From positions 1 through 64,000 of the forward strand of contig JAOHEK010000003.1 of NCBI GenBank assembly GCA_028097405.1: a stretch of DNA of 64,000 bases. The letters are read 5' to 3'. The DNA comes from Paracoccaceae bacterium. Its GTDB lineage: Bacteria; Pseudomonadota; Alphaproteobacteria; Rhodobacterales; Rhodobacteraceae. The notes under the pieces were generated by a model that saw only the letters and a program-made list of their open reading frames with translations, did not search any database and was not told the origin of the DNA. Positions 37,674 through 46,216 of the stretch are shown piece by piece. Position 1 is the stretch's first letter. Every line of letters starts with the position of its first letter. The translations under genes were made by a program, and so were the position numbers.

Positions 37674-37700
37674 GTGTTACTTAAGCGGATCAAGTGTTAC
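37674..37700. repeat. Direct repeat GTGTTAC-N13-GTGTTAC upstream of degP
   Basis: Copies at 37674-37680 and 37694-37700 have start-to-start spacing of 20 bp, about two helical turns. They lie 113-140 bp upstream of the degP start. The arrangement suits a dimeric activator binding one DNA face. The regulator is unknown. Confidence 0.35.
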
Positions 37701-37724
37701 AGACCGCCTTTGGGGTATTTATCG

Positions 37725-38453
37725 TCACAATGTTTCTTCAAAGCGCCCAGCTTCTTGCCGGATAAGACCAGAATCGGTACCACCAATCAACATGTAGCTG
37801 AACCCGTTTTTACGCCAGTGCGCAGTGCTCATGCCTTCCAGTTCAGTCACAGCAATCTCGACATCTGCACCTTCGCTGGCAATGACACATAACGCAACAG
37901 GAGCCCCAACAGGCGACAAGAACGCGATCTGAACCAGCGGCTTGCCTTCGAAACCCAAAAGCTGAGCGCGACGATAATCCAACGGAGATGGCCCCTTGGG
38001 CAGCGTAAGATCGGTTCCAAGTATCTCGGCCAGATATGCCAACCTATCATCATCGCTGGGACCGCGGTCCGGCAGGCTGGCGACCGTATCGTGGATGTAA
38101 AGCGCTTGATAAGCCGCCACATAGTCCATCCAGCCATCAAGCTGTTGGCTGCCACGGGTCACGCATCCGACCCCAAGCCCTAGAACCAAGGCGGCGGCAA
38201 CAGCCCCGCCCACCGTCCAACGGCGTTGAGCCCGCAAGGCAGGCGCGGGCAAGGCAGGCATCGCAGGCGCCGTTCCAGTCAGTTCGTCAAAAGCTGCAGC
38301 AATGGCGCGCGTGTCGATTGTTAAGTCGTCCAGACGTGCGCGCAAAACCTCATCGTCCTTGCAGGTGAAAAGGATCGCGCGGGTCAACTCGGCATCAGCC
38401 TCACCATCAAGATACGCAGTCAGCTCTTCATCACTGAATGTGCGATTGCTCAT
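37725..38453 (-). CDS. Membrane anti-sigma factor
   Basis: A 242-residue protein. The cytoplasmic N-terminal anti-sigma domain (1-75) starts FSDEELTAYLDGEAD, a Pro/Ala linker follows, one membrane span lies at about 80-98 (TVGGAVAAALVLGLGVGCV), and the rest is periplasmic. It overlaps the upstream sigma gene by 4 bp (ATGA). The partner sigma gene contains an in-frame stop, so the anti-sigma may now lack a full-length target. Confidence 0.88.
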   Translation of the reverse strand: MSNRTFSDEELTAYLDGEADAELTRAILFTCKDDEVLRARLDDLTIDTRAIAAAFDELTGTAPAMPALPAPALRAQRRWTVGGAVAAALVLGLGVGCVTRGSQQLDGWMDYVAAYQALYIHDTVASLPDRGPSDDDRLAYLAEILGTDLTLPKGPSPLDYRRAQLLGFEGKPLVQIAFLSPVGAPVALCVIASEGADVEIAVTELEGMSTAHWRKNGFSYMLIGGTDSGLIRQEAGRFEETL

Positions 38454-38956
38454 CTGTTTACCGTCTTGGCCTCTGGATTCATCTTCTTGCCAAATGTCTT
38501 TCTGGCCGCCGCCAAGCGGCTCATAATGGTTCCGATGGGCACCTCTAAGACGTCGGCGGCTTCAGCATAGGTGAAACCTTCCACATACACCAACATCACG
38601 CTCGCGCGCTGAGCTTCGGGAAGTAAGTTCACCTCGGACAACACCTGACGTGACAAAATATTCGTCGTTGTGTCCGGACCGGTGTCGGGCAGGTCCAAAT
38701 CGTCCACTTGAAACAACCCGCCACCACGCCGCACCGCGGCTGCGCGCAGCTCGTTCAACCAAATCCGTTGCGCCATTTTGAACAACCAACTGTCCAGCCG
38801 GGTACCCGGTTTTTATAGCTCGGCTTTCTCGATGGCGCGCAAACTTGTGGTCTGTGCCAGATCTGCAGCGTGATCCGGATTTCCCGTCAGCCCCAGCGAA
38901 AATCGCCAAAGCCTCGGATATAGATCGGGCAGCTTTCGACAAATTTCGTCATCCAA
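38450..38956 (-). pseudogene. ECF sigma factor gene interrupted by an in-frame stop
   Basis: Read on the minus strand from TTG at 38956, the frame encodes a region 2-type start (LDDEICRKLPDLYPRLWRF, then SLGLTGNPDHAADLAQTT and RAIEKAEL). A TAA at 38813-38815 follows, and the same frame then continues PGTRLDSWLFKMAQRIW and region 4 (LLPEAQRASVMLVYVEGFTYAEAADVLEVPIGTIMSRL). The stop sits where homologs usually have an aromatic codon (for example Tyr), so a single TAT/TAC to TAA change explains it. The C-terminal piece alone (from about 38785) lacks region 2. Alternatives are a sequencing error or an unusual start. Confidence 0.75.
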
Positions 38957-39054
38957 ACCGCTGGATCTGAACAAATTACGGACGTGTCACCGCCTGTGGC
39001 CGAAGATGTTTAATGACTACGTCTGATGCATTGGATCGTAAGCTTTCGCGTCTG

Positions 39055-39858
39055 TTAGGGATACCGAACGGGCAAATCCAGAATCTCGTCCAACTGGCGC
39101 GCGATCCAGCCATGGGGTATAAAATGCCCGCCGGGATGAATATCCAACGATACGCGACCGGTTTCGCAATTGTCCCAAACGGTTCGCTCTAACGTCAAGA
39201 AATCCACGGCGTTCCATGGCCCCGTCACATCGCCCTCGCCACATCCTAAGGCATCTCGCCATAGCTGCACCGGATAGGTGGTATCACCACCCGGCCCATA
39301 GGGAAAGCTCAGCACGCCATCGTTCAAACCATAGACCTGCCGCACTTCGCGGGGCGCAGTGTCACAATCCTCGTTCTGATCCAAGGTGCCCGAGATCGCC
39401 AGCAATGCCGCCACATCGGCCCCGTCTTCGCAGACAAACCGCCACGCCATATTCGATCCCCAAGAATATCCCGAGACATAGACCTGATCTTCGATCACCG
39501 GGTACCGCTTCTTGACGTCCTCCAACACCGCACGGGCAAAATCGACGTCCCGTGACCCCGACTGCCAAAAATCCCAAGTTCGCCGCGCACCATTGGGTGC
39601 CACCAGCAAAACGCCACGCCGACGCGTCGCACCCGAAATGCGTTGATGTTGTACGATCAACGTGCCTTGGCGCTGCCAACCATGGAAATGCAATAGAACC
39701 GGAAGCGGGGACTTACCGTCCCAGCCGTCGGGCTCTTTCACGTGGTACGAACGGTCGTCCACATGGCAAGGTACCTGTTCATGGCAACCGCGCTGGCCTT
39801 CGGCCATGGCGAGTGACGACAAGAAAAGAAGCGGGATCATAAGGAATACGTGTTTCAT
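39055..39858 (-). CDS. Secreted alpha/beta hydrolase, poly(3-hydroxybutyrate) depolymerase-like
   Basis: A 267-residue protein with signal peptide MKHVFLMIPLLFLSSLAMA. The core has PLPVLLHFHGWQRQG (oxyanion region), the lipase box GYSWGSNMAW (nucleophile Ser), LNDGVLSFPYG and HPGGHFIPHGW with the probable catalytic His. It resembles the feruloyl esterase/PHB-depolymerase family LpqC. Six cysteines fit a secreted enzyme. ATG 39858 starts the signal peptide; TTG nine bases upstream is an alternative. The substrate is unknown. It is unrelated in sequence to the intracellular PhaZ at 22956. Confidence 0.85.
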   Translation of the reverse strand: MKHVFLMIPLLFLSSLAMAEGQRGCHEQVPCHVDDRSYHVKEPDGWDGKSPLPVLLHFHGWQRQGTLIVQHQRISGATRRRGVLLVAPNGARRTWDFWQSGSRDVDFARAVLEDVKKRYPVIEDQVYVSGYSWGSNMAWRFVCEDGADVAALLAISGTLDQNEDCDTAPREVRQVYGLNDGVLSFPYGPGGDTTYPVQLWRDALGCGEGDVTGPWNAVDFLTLERTVWDNCETGRVSLDIHPGGHFIPHGWIARQLDEILDLPVRYP

Positions 39859-39938
39859 GCCCGGCAAACTAACCAGCAGACTGGGAAAGTCACGTCAACT
39901 TCTTGTAATCACGATGCCTCTGGCCCGCCGATCCTCAA

Positions 39939-41471
39939 TCACTCCTGAGCAACCTGATCCCGCAAGAACCGGCGCAGAATTTTCCCGGACGCCGATTTCG
40001 GGATTTCAGCGACAAATCTGATCTGGTGCAGCTGCTTATAGGTCGCCAAGTTCGCCTCAAAATGCGCATGGATCGCCGCTTCGTCGGGTCCGCCCTCGCC
40101 CAGAACAACAAAAGCTATGGGCAGTTCACCGGCTTCTTCATCAGGCAATCCAATCACGGCGGCGTCCGTAATACCCTCAATTGCGATCAAGGTTGCCTCA
40201 AGTTCAGCGGGGGCCACCTGAAACCCCTTGTATTTGATCAGTTCTTTCAGCCGATCCACAATAAACATGTAACCATCCGAATCAACACGAGCGATATCGC
40301 CCGTTCGCAACCAACCGTCATCCGTAATCGTCTCGGACGTGGCTTTGGCGTTGTTCAGATAGCCCTGCATCACCTGAGGCCCTTTGATCCAAAGCTCACC
40401 CTCGCCGTCGACGGGCAAAGCTTCGCCCGTTTCGGGATCGACGATCTTGCAGGTCGTGTTCGAGACCACAAATCCAGACGCGCCAGCACGAGGAGCAGAG
40501 CCCGGAACAACATGAGACACCGGACTAAGCTCGGTCATACCGTAGCCTTGCAAAGCGGAGCAACTCAAACGGGCTGAAATCGCAGCAGACAGTTCTGCCC
40601 CGGACGGGGCCGCCGCGATAAACACCTGCTCCAATTCAGACAGATCGTAGTCGTCGATCAATGGATGCTTGGCCAGAGCAATCCCGACAGGCGGCACAAC
40701 CCACATGCGACGCGCTTTGTGGTCTTGGCTAATCTGCAAGAACATCGGCAGATCAAACCGCGGCATCGTCACCAGAACTCCGCCACCGCCCAAATGCACG
40801 TTCATCAGGACCGTCATGCCATAGATGTGAAACAGGGGCAGAAAACCGGCAGTTACTTCTCCGGGCTGAAAGTCTGCGCTTACGATACACTGGTCGAGGT
40901 TCACCACCAAATTGCGGTGCGACAGCATTACGCCCTTGGGAAGACCCGTCGTCCCTGACGAATAGGGCAGAACAACCGTATGCGCATCCAGATCAGTGGC
41001 GACCTGAGCCTCAAGCGGCGCCCCGAACAATGCGTCGTATTCCGGCGTTCCAATCGCCACCACCGGGCAACCCCCGGCCCCTGCCTTAGCGGTTTCCATG
41101 AAATCAGGGATCGTAATCAGAATGTCGGCACTTGCGTCGGCCAGTTGATGCGCCACCTCGGGGCCTGTGTAGCTGGGATTAAGCGTGGTGATCGTCCCGC
41201 CTGCCCAAGCCACGCCGTGGAACACAACGCAATACTCGGGCATGTTCGGTGCCATCAGCGCAACCGTTTTGCCCGCGCCCAACCCCGCCGCCGTCAAACC
41301 ACCGCTCAGACGTTTCACCCGGTCCATGAACACCGCAGCCGTCATGCTTTGCCCGGTCGGACCATCTATCAACACCACATCGTCCGGCCTTGTGGTCAGG
41401 TTTGAGAAAACACGCTCGGTAATGGATTGATCCCTGATCTCGACATCCGGGAATGGGCTTTTAAAAATCAT
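39939..41471 (-). CDS. AMP-dependent acyl-CoA ligase, 4-coumarate-CoA ligase-like
   Basis: A 510-residue ANL-superfamily enzyme that makes acyl-CoA from a carboxylic acid, ATP and CoA. P-loop-like VVLPYSSGTTGLPKGVMLSHRN, GYGMTELSPVSH, GELWIKGPQVMQGYLNN, WLRTGDIARVDSDGYMFIVDRLKELIKYKGFQVAPAELE and the C-terminal SASGKILRR (catalytic Lys) are visible. The closest match is the 4-coumarate/medium-chain type, substrate uncertain. AGCGGAGGACAG precedes the ATG. No fatty-acid or aromatic catabolism genes adjoin it, except scoAB 2.2 kb away. Confidence 0.92.
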   Translation of the reverse strand: MIFKSPFPDVEIRDQSITERVFSNLTTRPDDVVLIDGPTGQSMTAAVFMDRVKRLSGGLTAAGLGAGKTVALMAPNMPEYCVVFHGVAWAGGTITTLNPSYTGPEVAHQLADASADILITIPDFMETAKAGAGGCPVVAIGTPEYDALFGAPLEAQVATDLDAHTVVLPYSSGTTGLPKGVMLSHRNLVVNLDQCIVSADFQPGEVTAGFLPLFHIYGMTVLMNVHLGGGGVLVTMPRFDLPMFLQISQDHKARRMWVVPPVGIALAKHPLIDDYDLSELEQVFIAAAPSGAELSAAISARLSCSALQGYGMTELSPVSHVVPGSAPRAGASGFVVSNTTCKIVDPETGEALPVDGEGELWIKGPQVMQGYLNNAKATSETITDDGWLRTGDIARVDSDGYMFIVDRLKELIKYKGFQVAPAELEATLIAIEGITDAAVIGLPDEEAGELPIAFVVLGEGGPDEAAIHAHFEANLATYKQLHQIRFVAEIPKSASGKILRRFLRDQVAQE

Positions 41472-41634
41472 CAGTCTGTCCTCCGCTTCTAGGAGTATGA
41501 CACCGAGCGCGTTTTACGCCTAGTAAAAGTGATTGCGCCCGGCACCCAGCCTTGACCCTGCAAGTCGGCACGGGTATCCGCCGCAAGTCCCTTTAGGGCC
41601 AAGTCTCCGCAACCTTGTCAAAACGGATTAAAAT

Positions 41635-42270
41635 ATGTCCCGACTTCTTCCCGGCATTCTTGCCATGGCCGCCATCGTTGTGGCGTCCAATATTCTGGTG
41701 CAGTTCTTTGTCGGCGATTGGCTGACTTGGGGCGCCTTCACCTATCCTTTCGCCTTTTTAGCGACTGATCTGATGAACCGAATCCACGGGCCACAAGCCG
41801 CGCGGAAAGTGATCGCGGCGGGTTTTGTCGTCGGCATCCTCTGTTCCCTGATCGGCACGCAAGTCATGGTTCAACTTGCCCCCGATTTCTCGGCCCCTGC
41901 TGTAACATTGCGCATCGCACTTGGGTCAGCGACCGCCTTCCTGATCGCACAGCTTGTGGACGTCGCGGTGTTCGACCGGCTGCGGCAGGGAAGTTGGTGG
42001 CGCGCGCCGCTGGCCTCGACCGTGGTAGGTTCAACGCTGGACACGGCTTTGTTCTTTTTCATCGCCTTTTCAACGACGGCCTCGGGTGTTCTTGGCACCG
42101 ATCACAACACCGCGTTTTTCAACGAAGTTGTGGCAACCCCCTTTGGACCGGAACTGACCCGCTGGGTCGGAACGGCGGGTGTAGATTGGAGTGTAAAACT
42201 TGCCATCGCATTCATCGCTTTGGTGCCATTTCGCGTAATTGTTGGAAAGATGGCTGCCCGTCGGGCGTAA
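41635..42270 (+). CDS. yhhQ: Queuosine precursor transporter (VUT/YhhQ family)
   Basis: A 211-residue, about six-span inner-membrane protein. FAFLATDLMNRIHGPQAARKVI near residue 45 and LIAQLVDVAVFDRLRQGSWWRAPLASTVVGSTLDTALFF near 105 are YhhQ family motifs. YhhQ imports 7-cyano-7-deazaguanine and related queuosine precursors (established). No preQ1 riboswitch was found upstream and there is no strong Shine-Dalgarno. It is divergent from the ligase gene. Confidence 0.92.
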   Translation: MSRLLPGILAMAAIVVASNILVQFFVGDWLTWGAFTYPFAFLATDLMNRIHGPQAARKVIAAGFVVGILCSLIGTQVMVQLAPDFSAPAVTLRIALGSATAFLIAQLVDVAVFDRLRQGSWWRAPLASTVVGSTLDTALFFFIAFSTTASGVLGTDHNTAFFNEVVATPFGPELTRWVGTAGVDWSVKLAIAFIALVPFRVIVGKMAARRA

Positions 42271-42339
42271 AAAATGTTGACAGACATCAAAACTGTGCCA
42301 CCTTCATACGTATTGGTAACAACGAAAGGAGGTGGTCCA

Positions 42340-42396
42340 GTGTTTAAAGAGATATTGGAGAAATGTGTCGGAACAGTCGGAGGGATCGTGATCTAA
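42340..42396 (+). CDS. Tiny ORF (18 residues from GTG, or 40 from ATG 42274) behind an extreme Shine-Dalgarno
   Basis: AAAGGAGGTGGTCC at 42325-42338 pairs with 14 nt of the 3' end of 16S rRNA, counting one G-U pair, and is followed by GTG 42340. The peptide reads MFKEILEKCVGTVGGIVI. The same frame is open from ATG 42274 (40 residues), but a consensus -35-like TTGACA at 42277 lies over that ATG. Which start is used is unknown. No family is recognised. The ORF leads into a foldable RNA and a strong terminator. Confidence 0.5.
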   Translation: MFKEILEKCVGTVGGIVI

Positions 42397-42405
42397 GGGA
42401 AAACC

Positions 42406-42472
42406 CTTGGAATAAACGCTTCTGATTGGGCTTTACGGATCTTTTTCGATCGCTAGCTGACCCATCTCCAAG
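42406..42472 (+). ncRNA. Candidate structured RNA downstream of the tiny ORF
   Basis: CTTGGA (42406-42411) pairs with TCCAAG (42467-42472). Inside, GA(T)TGGG (42424-42430) pairs with CCCATC (42461-42466), which abuts the outer arm, and GATC-N6-GATC forms a small apical element. With the terminator 8 nt later this looks like an sRNA or a structured 3' UTR. It matches no RNA family I know. Confidence 0.35.
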
Positions 42473-42479
42473 ACACTCG

Positions 42480-42510
42480 GAAGGGTCGCCGTATCGGCGG
42501 CCCTTCTTTT
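42480..42510 (+). terminator. Strong intrinsic terminator after the tiny ORF unit
   Basis: A 12-bp stem, GAAGGGTCGCCG (42480-42491) with CGGCGGCCCTTC (42495-42506), has a 3-nt loop and one G-T pair, then TTTT. Confidence 0.9.
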
Positions 42511-42567
42511 GTTTGTGCCCTACCATGGTTTGTGATTGTTTCGCCGCGCTTCGCGCGCCAATCCGAC

Positions 42568-42616
42568 GGGGGGCTTTGCCCCCCGGACCCCCCAAAGTAT
42601 TCTGGACAGAAGAAGC
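42568..42616. repeat. GC-rich hairpin repeat element, copy A
   Basis: GGGGGG-CTTTG-CCCCCC (42568-42584), then GGACCCCCCAAAGTATTCTGG. The hairpin and the trailing TATT..GG.CA....AAG resemble the element at 54924-54978. Such GGGGGCTTTGCCCCC elements occur between genes in Rhodobacteraceae. Confidence 0.5.
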
Positions 42617-42628
42617 ACCGGAAAAAAC

Positions 42629-43048
42629 ATGCAGATCACGGATGACATCGAAATCGACGATTGGGAACTGACCGAGCAGTTTGTTCGTTCAGGCGGCCCC
42701 GGTGGGCAGAACGTCAATAAGGTCGCCACCGCCGTTGAGCTACGATTTGAGGCTGCGCGGTCGCCTGCATTGACGGATGCTATGAAGGCGCGTCTGCGTC
42801 GGATTGCCGGGCAGAAGTGGACCAAGGAAGGGGCGCTGGTTTTGCAGGTGTCCGAAACAAGGTCACAGTCCCGAAACCGCGAGATTGCCCGCGAGCGCTT
42901 GGCTGAGATGATCCGACGTGCTTTGGTGGCACCTAAGACGCGACGGAAGACACGGGTGACACCGTCGCAAAAGCGCAAACGGCTGGACGAAAAAAAACGC
43001 CGAAGCACTGTGAAAGCGCTTCGGCGTGGAGATGAAACTTCGGGCTAA
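42629..43048 (+). CDS. arfB: Peptidyl-tRNA hydrolase ArfB (stalled-ribosome rescue)
   Basis: A 139-residue release-factor homolog with the GGQ motif in RSGGPGGQNVNKVATAVELRF, lacking the codon-recognition domain, and with a basic C-terminal tail (PKTRRKTRVTPSQKRKRLDEKKRRST) that enters the empty mRNA channel. It releases nascent chains from ribosomes stalled without a stop codon. Length matches E. coli ArfB (140). The ATG at 42629 fits homologs; the open frame upstream comes from the GC-rich repeat. Confidence 0.94.
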   Translation: MQITDDIEIDDWELTEQFVRSGGPGGQNVNKVATAVELRFEAARSPALTDAMKARLRRIAGQKWTKEGALVLQVSETRSQSRNREIARERLAEMIRRALVAPKTRRKTRVTPSQKRKRLDEKKRRSTVKALRRGDETSG

Positions 43049-43085
43049 GACCAGTGTTGCTGGCGCGCCCTTGCATTGCTTTATG

Positions 43086-43709
43086 TCAGACGATGGTCGC
43101 TTCCGTCGCCGCCCGAATATCGTCTTCAGACACGTCAGGTGCTGTCTCGACAATCCGCAAACCGCCCTTAACAACTTCAAGAACCCCAAGGTTCGAAATG
43201 ATCAGGTCGACCACGCCTTTGCCCGTCAGCGGCAGAGTGCAATCCTTCAAAACCTTGGACGCCCCATGCTTGTTCGTGTGATCCATCACAACGATCACAC
43301 GGCCCACACCGGCGACCAAGTCCATAGCGCCGCCCATGCCCTTGACCAGTTTGCCGGGGATCATCCAGTTCGCAAGATCGCCATTTTCTGCCACTTCCAT
43401 CGCGCCCAAGATCGCCGCTGCAATCTTGCCGCCTCGGATCATGCCGAAGGACTGAGAGCTGTCGAAATAGGCCGTCCGGTCCATCTCGGTGATCGTCTGC
43501 TTACCGGCATTGATCAGGTCTGGATCCTCTTCGCCCTCGAACGGGAAAGGGCCCATGCCCAGCATACCGTTTTCGGACTGTAGGGTGATGTCCTTGTCGC
43601 CCACATAGTTCGCCACAAGCGTCGGAATGCCGATGCCAAGGTTCACATACATGCCATCTTCAAGTTCTTTGGCAGCCCGTTCCGCCATCTGGTTGCGATC
43701 CCAAGGCAT
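43086..43709 (-). CDS. scoB: 3-oxoacid CoA-transferase subunit B
   Basis: A 207-residue subunit of the succinyl-CoA:3-ketoacid CoA-transferase. NLGIGIPTLVANYV, the catalytic-type SENGMLGMGPFP (Glu), DSSQSFGMIRGGKIAAAILGAMEV and KHGASKVLKDCTLPLTG identify the beta subunit. It activates acetoacetate to acetoacetyl-CoA with succinyl-CoA, so links to PHB breakdown. The start overlaps the subunit A stop by one base (TAATG). Confidence 0.95.
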   Translation of the reverse strand: MPWDRNQMAERAAKELEDGMYVNLGIGIPTLVANYVGDKDITLQSENGMLGMGPFPFEGEEDPDLINAGKQTITEMDRTAYFDSSQSFGMIRGGKIAAAILGAMEVAENGDLANWMIPGKLVKGMGGAMDLVAGVGRVIVVMDHTNKHGASKVLKDCTLPLTGKGVVDLIISNLGVLEVVKGGLRIVETAPDVSEDDIRAATEATIV

Positions 43710-44413
43710 TATGCGGTCTCCTTCTGGCGGACAGTGCGCTGTTCGATGCGTTTTTCGTGCGTGCCTTGGATCAGACGGTGCACATAGATGCCCGGCATGT
43801 GGATGTGGTCGGAGTCTAGCGAACCCACGGGCACGATTTCCTCAACCTCCATCACGCAGATTTTGCCGCACATCGCAGCAGGTGGGTTAAAGTTGCGCGC
43901 TGTCTTGCGGAAAATGCAGTTGCCGGTTTCATCCGCTTTCCAAGCTTTCACGATGGACAGGTCGGCGAAAATGCCTTCTTCCAGCACATAAGTTTGGCCA
44001 TTGAAATCTTTGTGCTCTTTGCCTTCAGCCACTTGAGTGCCAACGCCGGTTTTGGTGTAAAATCCGGGGATGCCACATCCGCCCGCGCGCATACGTTCAG
44101 CCAAAGTGCCTTGCGGATTGAATTCGATCTCCAACTCGCCCGCCAGATACTGGCGCATGAATTCATCGTTCTCGCCCACGTAGGACGACATCATTTTCTT
44201 AACTTGTCGGGTTTGCAGCAAAATGCCGATACCGAAATCGTCGACACCTGCGTTGTTGGACGCGAATGTCAGGTCTTTCACACCGCTTTGCTTAATCGCC
44301 TCAAGCAAAAGCTCTGGAATACCGCACAGACCGAAGCCACCAGCCGCAATCAGCATGTCATCTTTCAAGATGCCATCCAGCGCTTCGGTTGCGTTTTTGT
44401 AAATCTTCTTCAT
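43709..44413 (-). CDS. scoA: 3-oxoacid CoA-transferase subunit A
   Basis: A 234-residue alpha subunit: AAGGFGLCGIPELLLEAI, the DDFGIGILLQTRQVKKMMSSYVGENDEF region and PAAMCGKICVMEVEEIVPVGSL. It forms the heteromer with ScoB. GGGGAGAGTGGCCC gives a good ribosome-binding site. Acetoacetate from PHB depolymerisation (phaZ, about 20 kb away) is a likely source. Confidence 0.95.
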   Translation of the reverse strand: MKKIYKNATEALDGILKDDMLIAAGGFGLCGIPELLLEAIKQSGVKDLTFASNNAGVDDFGIGILLQTRQVKKMMSSYVGENDEFMRQYLAGELEIEFNPQGTLAERMRAGGCGIPGFYTKTGVGTQVAEGKEHKDFNGQTYVLEEGIFADLSIVKAWKADETGNCIFRKTARNFNPPAAMCGKICVMEVEEIVPVGSLDSDHIHMPGIYVHRLIQGTHEKRIEQRTVRQKETA

Positions 44414-44514
44414 GGGCCACTCTCCCCGCCATAGTCGAGGACTATGTTGTGCCCGCAGCTTTAGAGGGAGTCAATCGCCGCGCCGCAGCACCACACTGAA
44501 CTGAGTGTCTGTTT

Positions 44515-44883
44515 TTACTTCAAGCGAAGGTCTGCATAGTCGCCCGAGCCTTTGTCAGAGGTAAACCGCACCGTGTTGCCCAGAACTTGCACCACTTGGC
44601 AATTTTCCACATCTAGCTCGTTGCCTCCTACGAAGAGATCACGGCAAAAGTAACCACCGTTCCAGCTCCAATCGCCGGTGACTGCTCGCCCAAACGCTCG
44701 TCCAATAATCTTGCCGTTATCCTGAACAGACAGGCGAATGCCCATCCGGGTTAGATTGCGATCTTGGATGACATTCAAGAACCCGTCGCGGTCGTCTATA
44801 CGTTGAAAGGTTTCGGCCGATGCAGCAGAAGGGACGCCCGCCAGAAAAGCTATGACAGCAGCGGTCAGGGAAAGGGTTCGCAT
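44515..44883 (-). CDS. Small periplasmic protein of unknown function
   Basis: A 122-residue protein with signal peptide 1-23 (VPSAASA). The mature core includes DWSWNGGYFCRDLFVGGNELDVENCQVVQVLGNTVRFTSDKGSGDYADLRL. Two cysteines (FCRD, NCQV) probably form a disulfide. I recognise no named domain. It lies downstream of dapB on the same strand, 52 bp apart. Function is unknown. Confidence 0.75.
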   Translation of the reverse strand: MRTLSLTAAVIAFLAGVPSAASAETFQRIDDRDGFLNVIQDRNLTRMGIRLSVQDNGKIIGRAFGRAVTGDWSWNGGYFCRDLFVGGNELDVENCQVVQVLGNTVRFTSDKGSGDYADLRLK

Positions 44884-44935
44884 GATAGATCCTCAACACG
44901 TTTTATCATTCTTACGTGTCAGGAGCAGACCCGGA

Positions 44936-45748
44936 TCACTTTAAGCCCAATACATCCAACATGTCATAAAGCCCAAACGGCTGGTTTGGGGCCCAAAGCG
45001 CTGCTTTTACGGCTCCACGGGCAAAGATGCCCCGATCTGTCGCCAAGTGGCGCAGCACGATCCGCTCGCCTTGGGCCGCAAAAATCACATCATGTTCGCC
45101 GACCACATCGCCGCCACGGATCGCCGTAAACCCGATGTCTCCGACCTTGCGCGCTCCGGTGATCCCGTCACGCCCGCGATCAGAAACATCCTTCAGCGCC
45201 ACGCCCCGGCCGTCTGCCGCAGCTTCGCCCAGCATTAGCGCCGTGCCCGAAGGTGCATCGACCTTGTGACGATGATGCGCTTCGACCACCTCGATGTCGA
45301 AATCTTCGTCCAATGCAGCCGCCACCTGACGCGTAAGCTGCACCAAAAGGTTCACGCCAAGGCTCATGTTACCCGCCTGCATGATCTGCGTTTCGGCAGA
45401 TGCCACCTTGATCGCAGCAAGGTCGTCGTCGGTCATGCCCGTCGTGCCGATCACAAGCGCCGTTCCGCTTTTAGCCGCTAGGTCCGCATGGGCAACGGTA
45501 GCCGCTGGTGACGTAAAGTCGATCACAACATCCGCCTTAGCAAAAACCGCCTGCGGATCATCCGACACCGTCACATCCAAAGCAATGCCGCCCATCGCAA
45601 CGCCCAAATCCTGCCCAATCCAATCGTGGCCCGCACGCTCGACGACGCCCGCAAGCCGCGCCTTGTCCGAGCCTAAAATCTCGGCCACCAGCATCTGACC
45701 CATGCGCCCTGACGCGCCCGTAATCGCAATTCCCGGAAATTTGCTCAT
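44936..45748 (-). CDS. dapB: 4-hydroxy-tetrahydrodipicolinate reductase
   Basis: A 270-residue enzyme of the lysine/DAP pathway. The N-terminal Rossmann [14 protein letters not shown] binds NAD(P)[19 protein letters not shown] follows, and [21 protein letters not shown] is the substrate-binding signature (His pair and Lys). [18 protein letters not shown] is the C-terminal domain. ATG 45748 has GGAGGGTGCG upstream; a longer reading overlaps rbfA and is rejected. It is divergent from rbfA. Confidence 0.96.
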   Translation of the reverse strand: MSKFPGIAITGASGRMGQMLVAEILGSDKARLAGVVERAGHDWIGQDLGVAMGGIALDVTVSDDPQAVFAKADVVIDFTSPAATVAHADLAAKSGTALVIGTTGMTDDDLAAIKVASAETQIMQAGNMSLGVNLLVQLTRQVAAALDEDFDIEVVEAHHRHKVDAPSGTALMLGEAAADGRGVALKDVSDRGRDGITGARKVGDIGFTAIRGGDVVGEHDVIFAAQGERIVLRHLATDRGIFARGAVKAALWAPNQPFGLYDMLDVLGLK

Positions 45749-45817
45749 CGCACCCTCCATAAACGTAATAATCCTTAGCGACTTGCCCCGACGCTCGCCA
45801 GCACTTAGATGCGGAGT

Positions 45818-46216
45818 ATGGCACGCGCACACATCAACGAAGGCCCCGCACGGTCCCAACGACAACTTCGCGTCGCGGAAGTGATCCGTCGGCGTTTGTC
45901 CGAAGTGTTGATGCAGGGCGACATCCATGATCCCGATCTTAACCGCTTGTCTATCACCGTCGGCGAAGTGGTCTGTTCTAACGATCTGAAGATCGCAACC
46001 GCCTACGTTCTGCCCTTAGGCGGAAATGACCGCGAACTGGCATTGGAAATGCTCCGTCGCAACCGCTATGAAATTCGCCGCGCCGTCGGCAAAGGTGTAG
46101 CGCTCAAATACTCACCCGAAATCCGCTTTCAGATCGACGAGACATTCGACCGTCTCGACGACACACGCGCCATGTTCTTAGATGAAAACGTTCGCCGCGA
46201 TATCGATCCTGAGTAG
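45818..46216 (+). CDS. rbfA: 30S ribosome-binding factor A
   Basis: A 132-residue KH-fold protein needed for 16S rRNA 5' end maturation and cold adaptation. [62 protein letters not shown] are family motifs. ATG 45818 has GCGGAG upstream. The next gene starts 35 bp before its stop. Confidence 0.95.
   Translation: MARAHINEGPARSQRQLRVAEVIRRRLSEVLMQGDIHDPDLNRLSITVGEVVCSNDLKIATAYVLPLGGNDRELALEMLRRNRYEIRRAVGKGVALKYSPEIRFQIDETFDRLDDTRAMFLDENVRRDIDPE

Larger units (their letters stand above)
42271..42628. other. Intergenic stretch yhhQ-arfB
   Basis: It holds the tiny ORF, candidate RNA and terminator above, then a GC-rich hairpin element (42568-42584), ending at the arfB start. No other gene is seen. 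Confidence 0.7.

Noticed and set aside
38799..38810. CCGGGTACCCGG palindrome as an operator
   Set aside because: It lies within sigma factor coding sequence (Pro-Gly-Thr-Arg codons) and is explained by the codons.
41472..41634. preQ1 riboswitch upstream of the queuosine precursor transporter
   Set aside because: The characteristic preQ1 stem, A-rich tail and pseudoknot partner are not visible.
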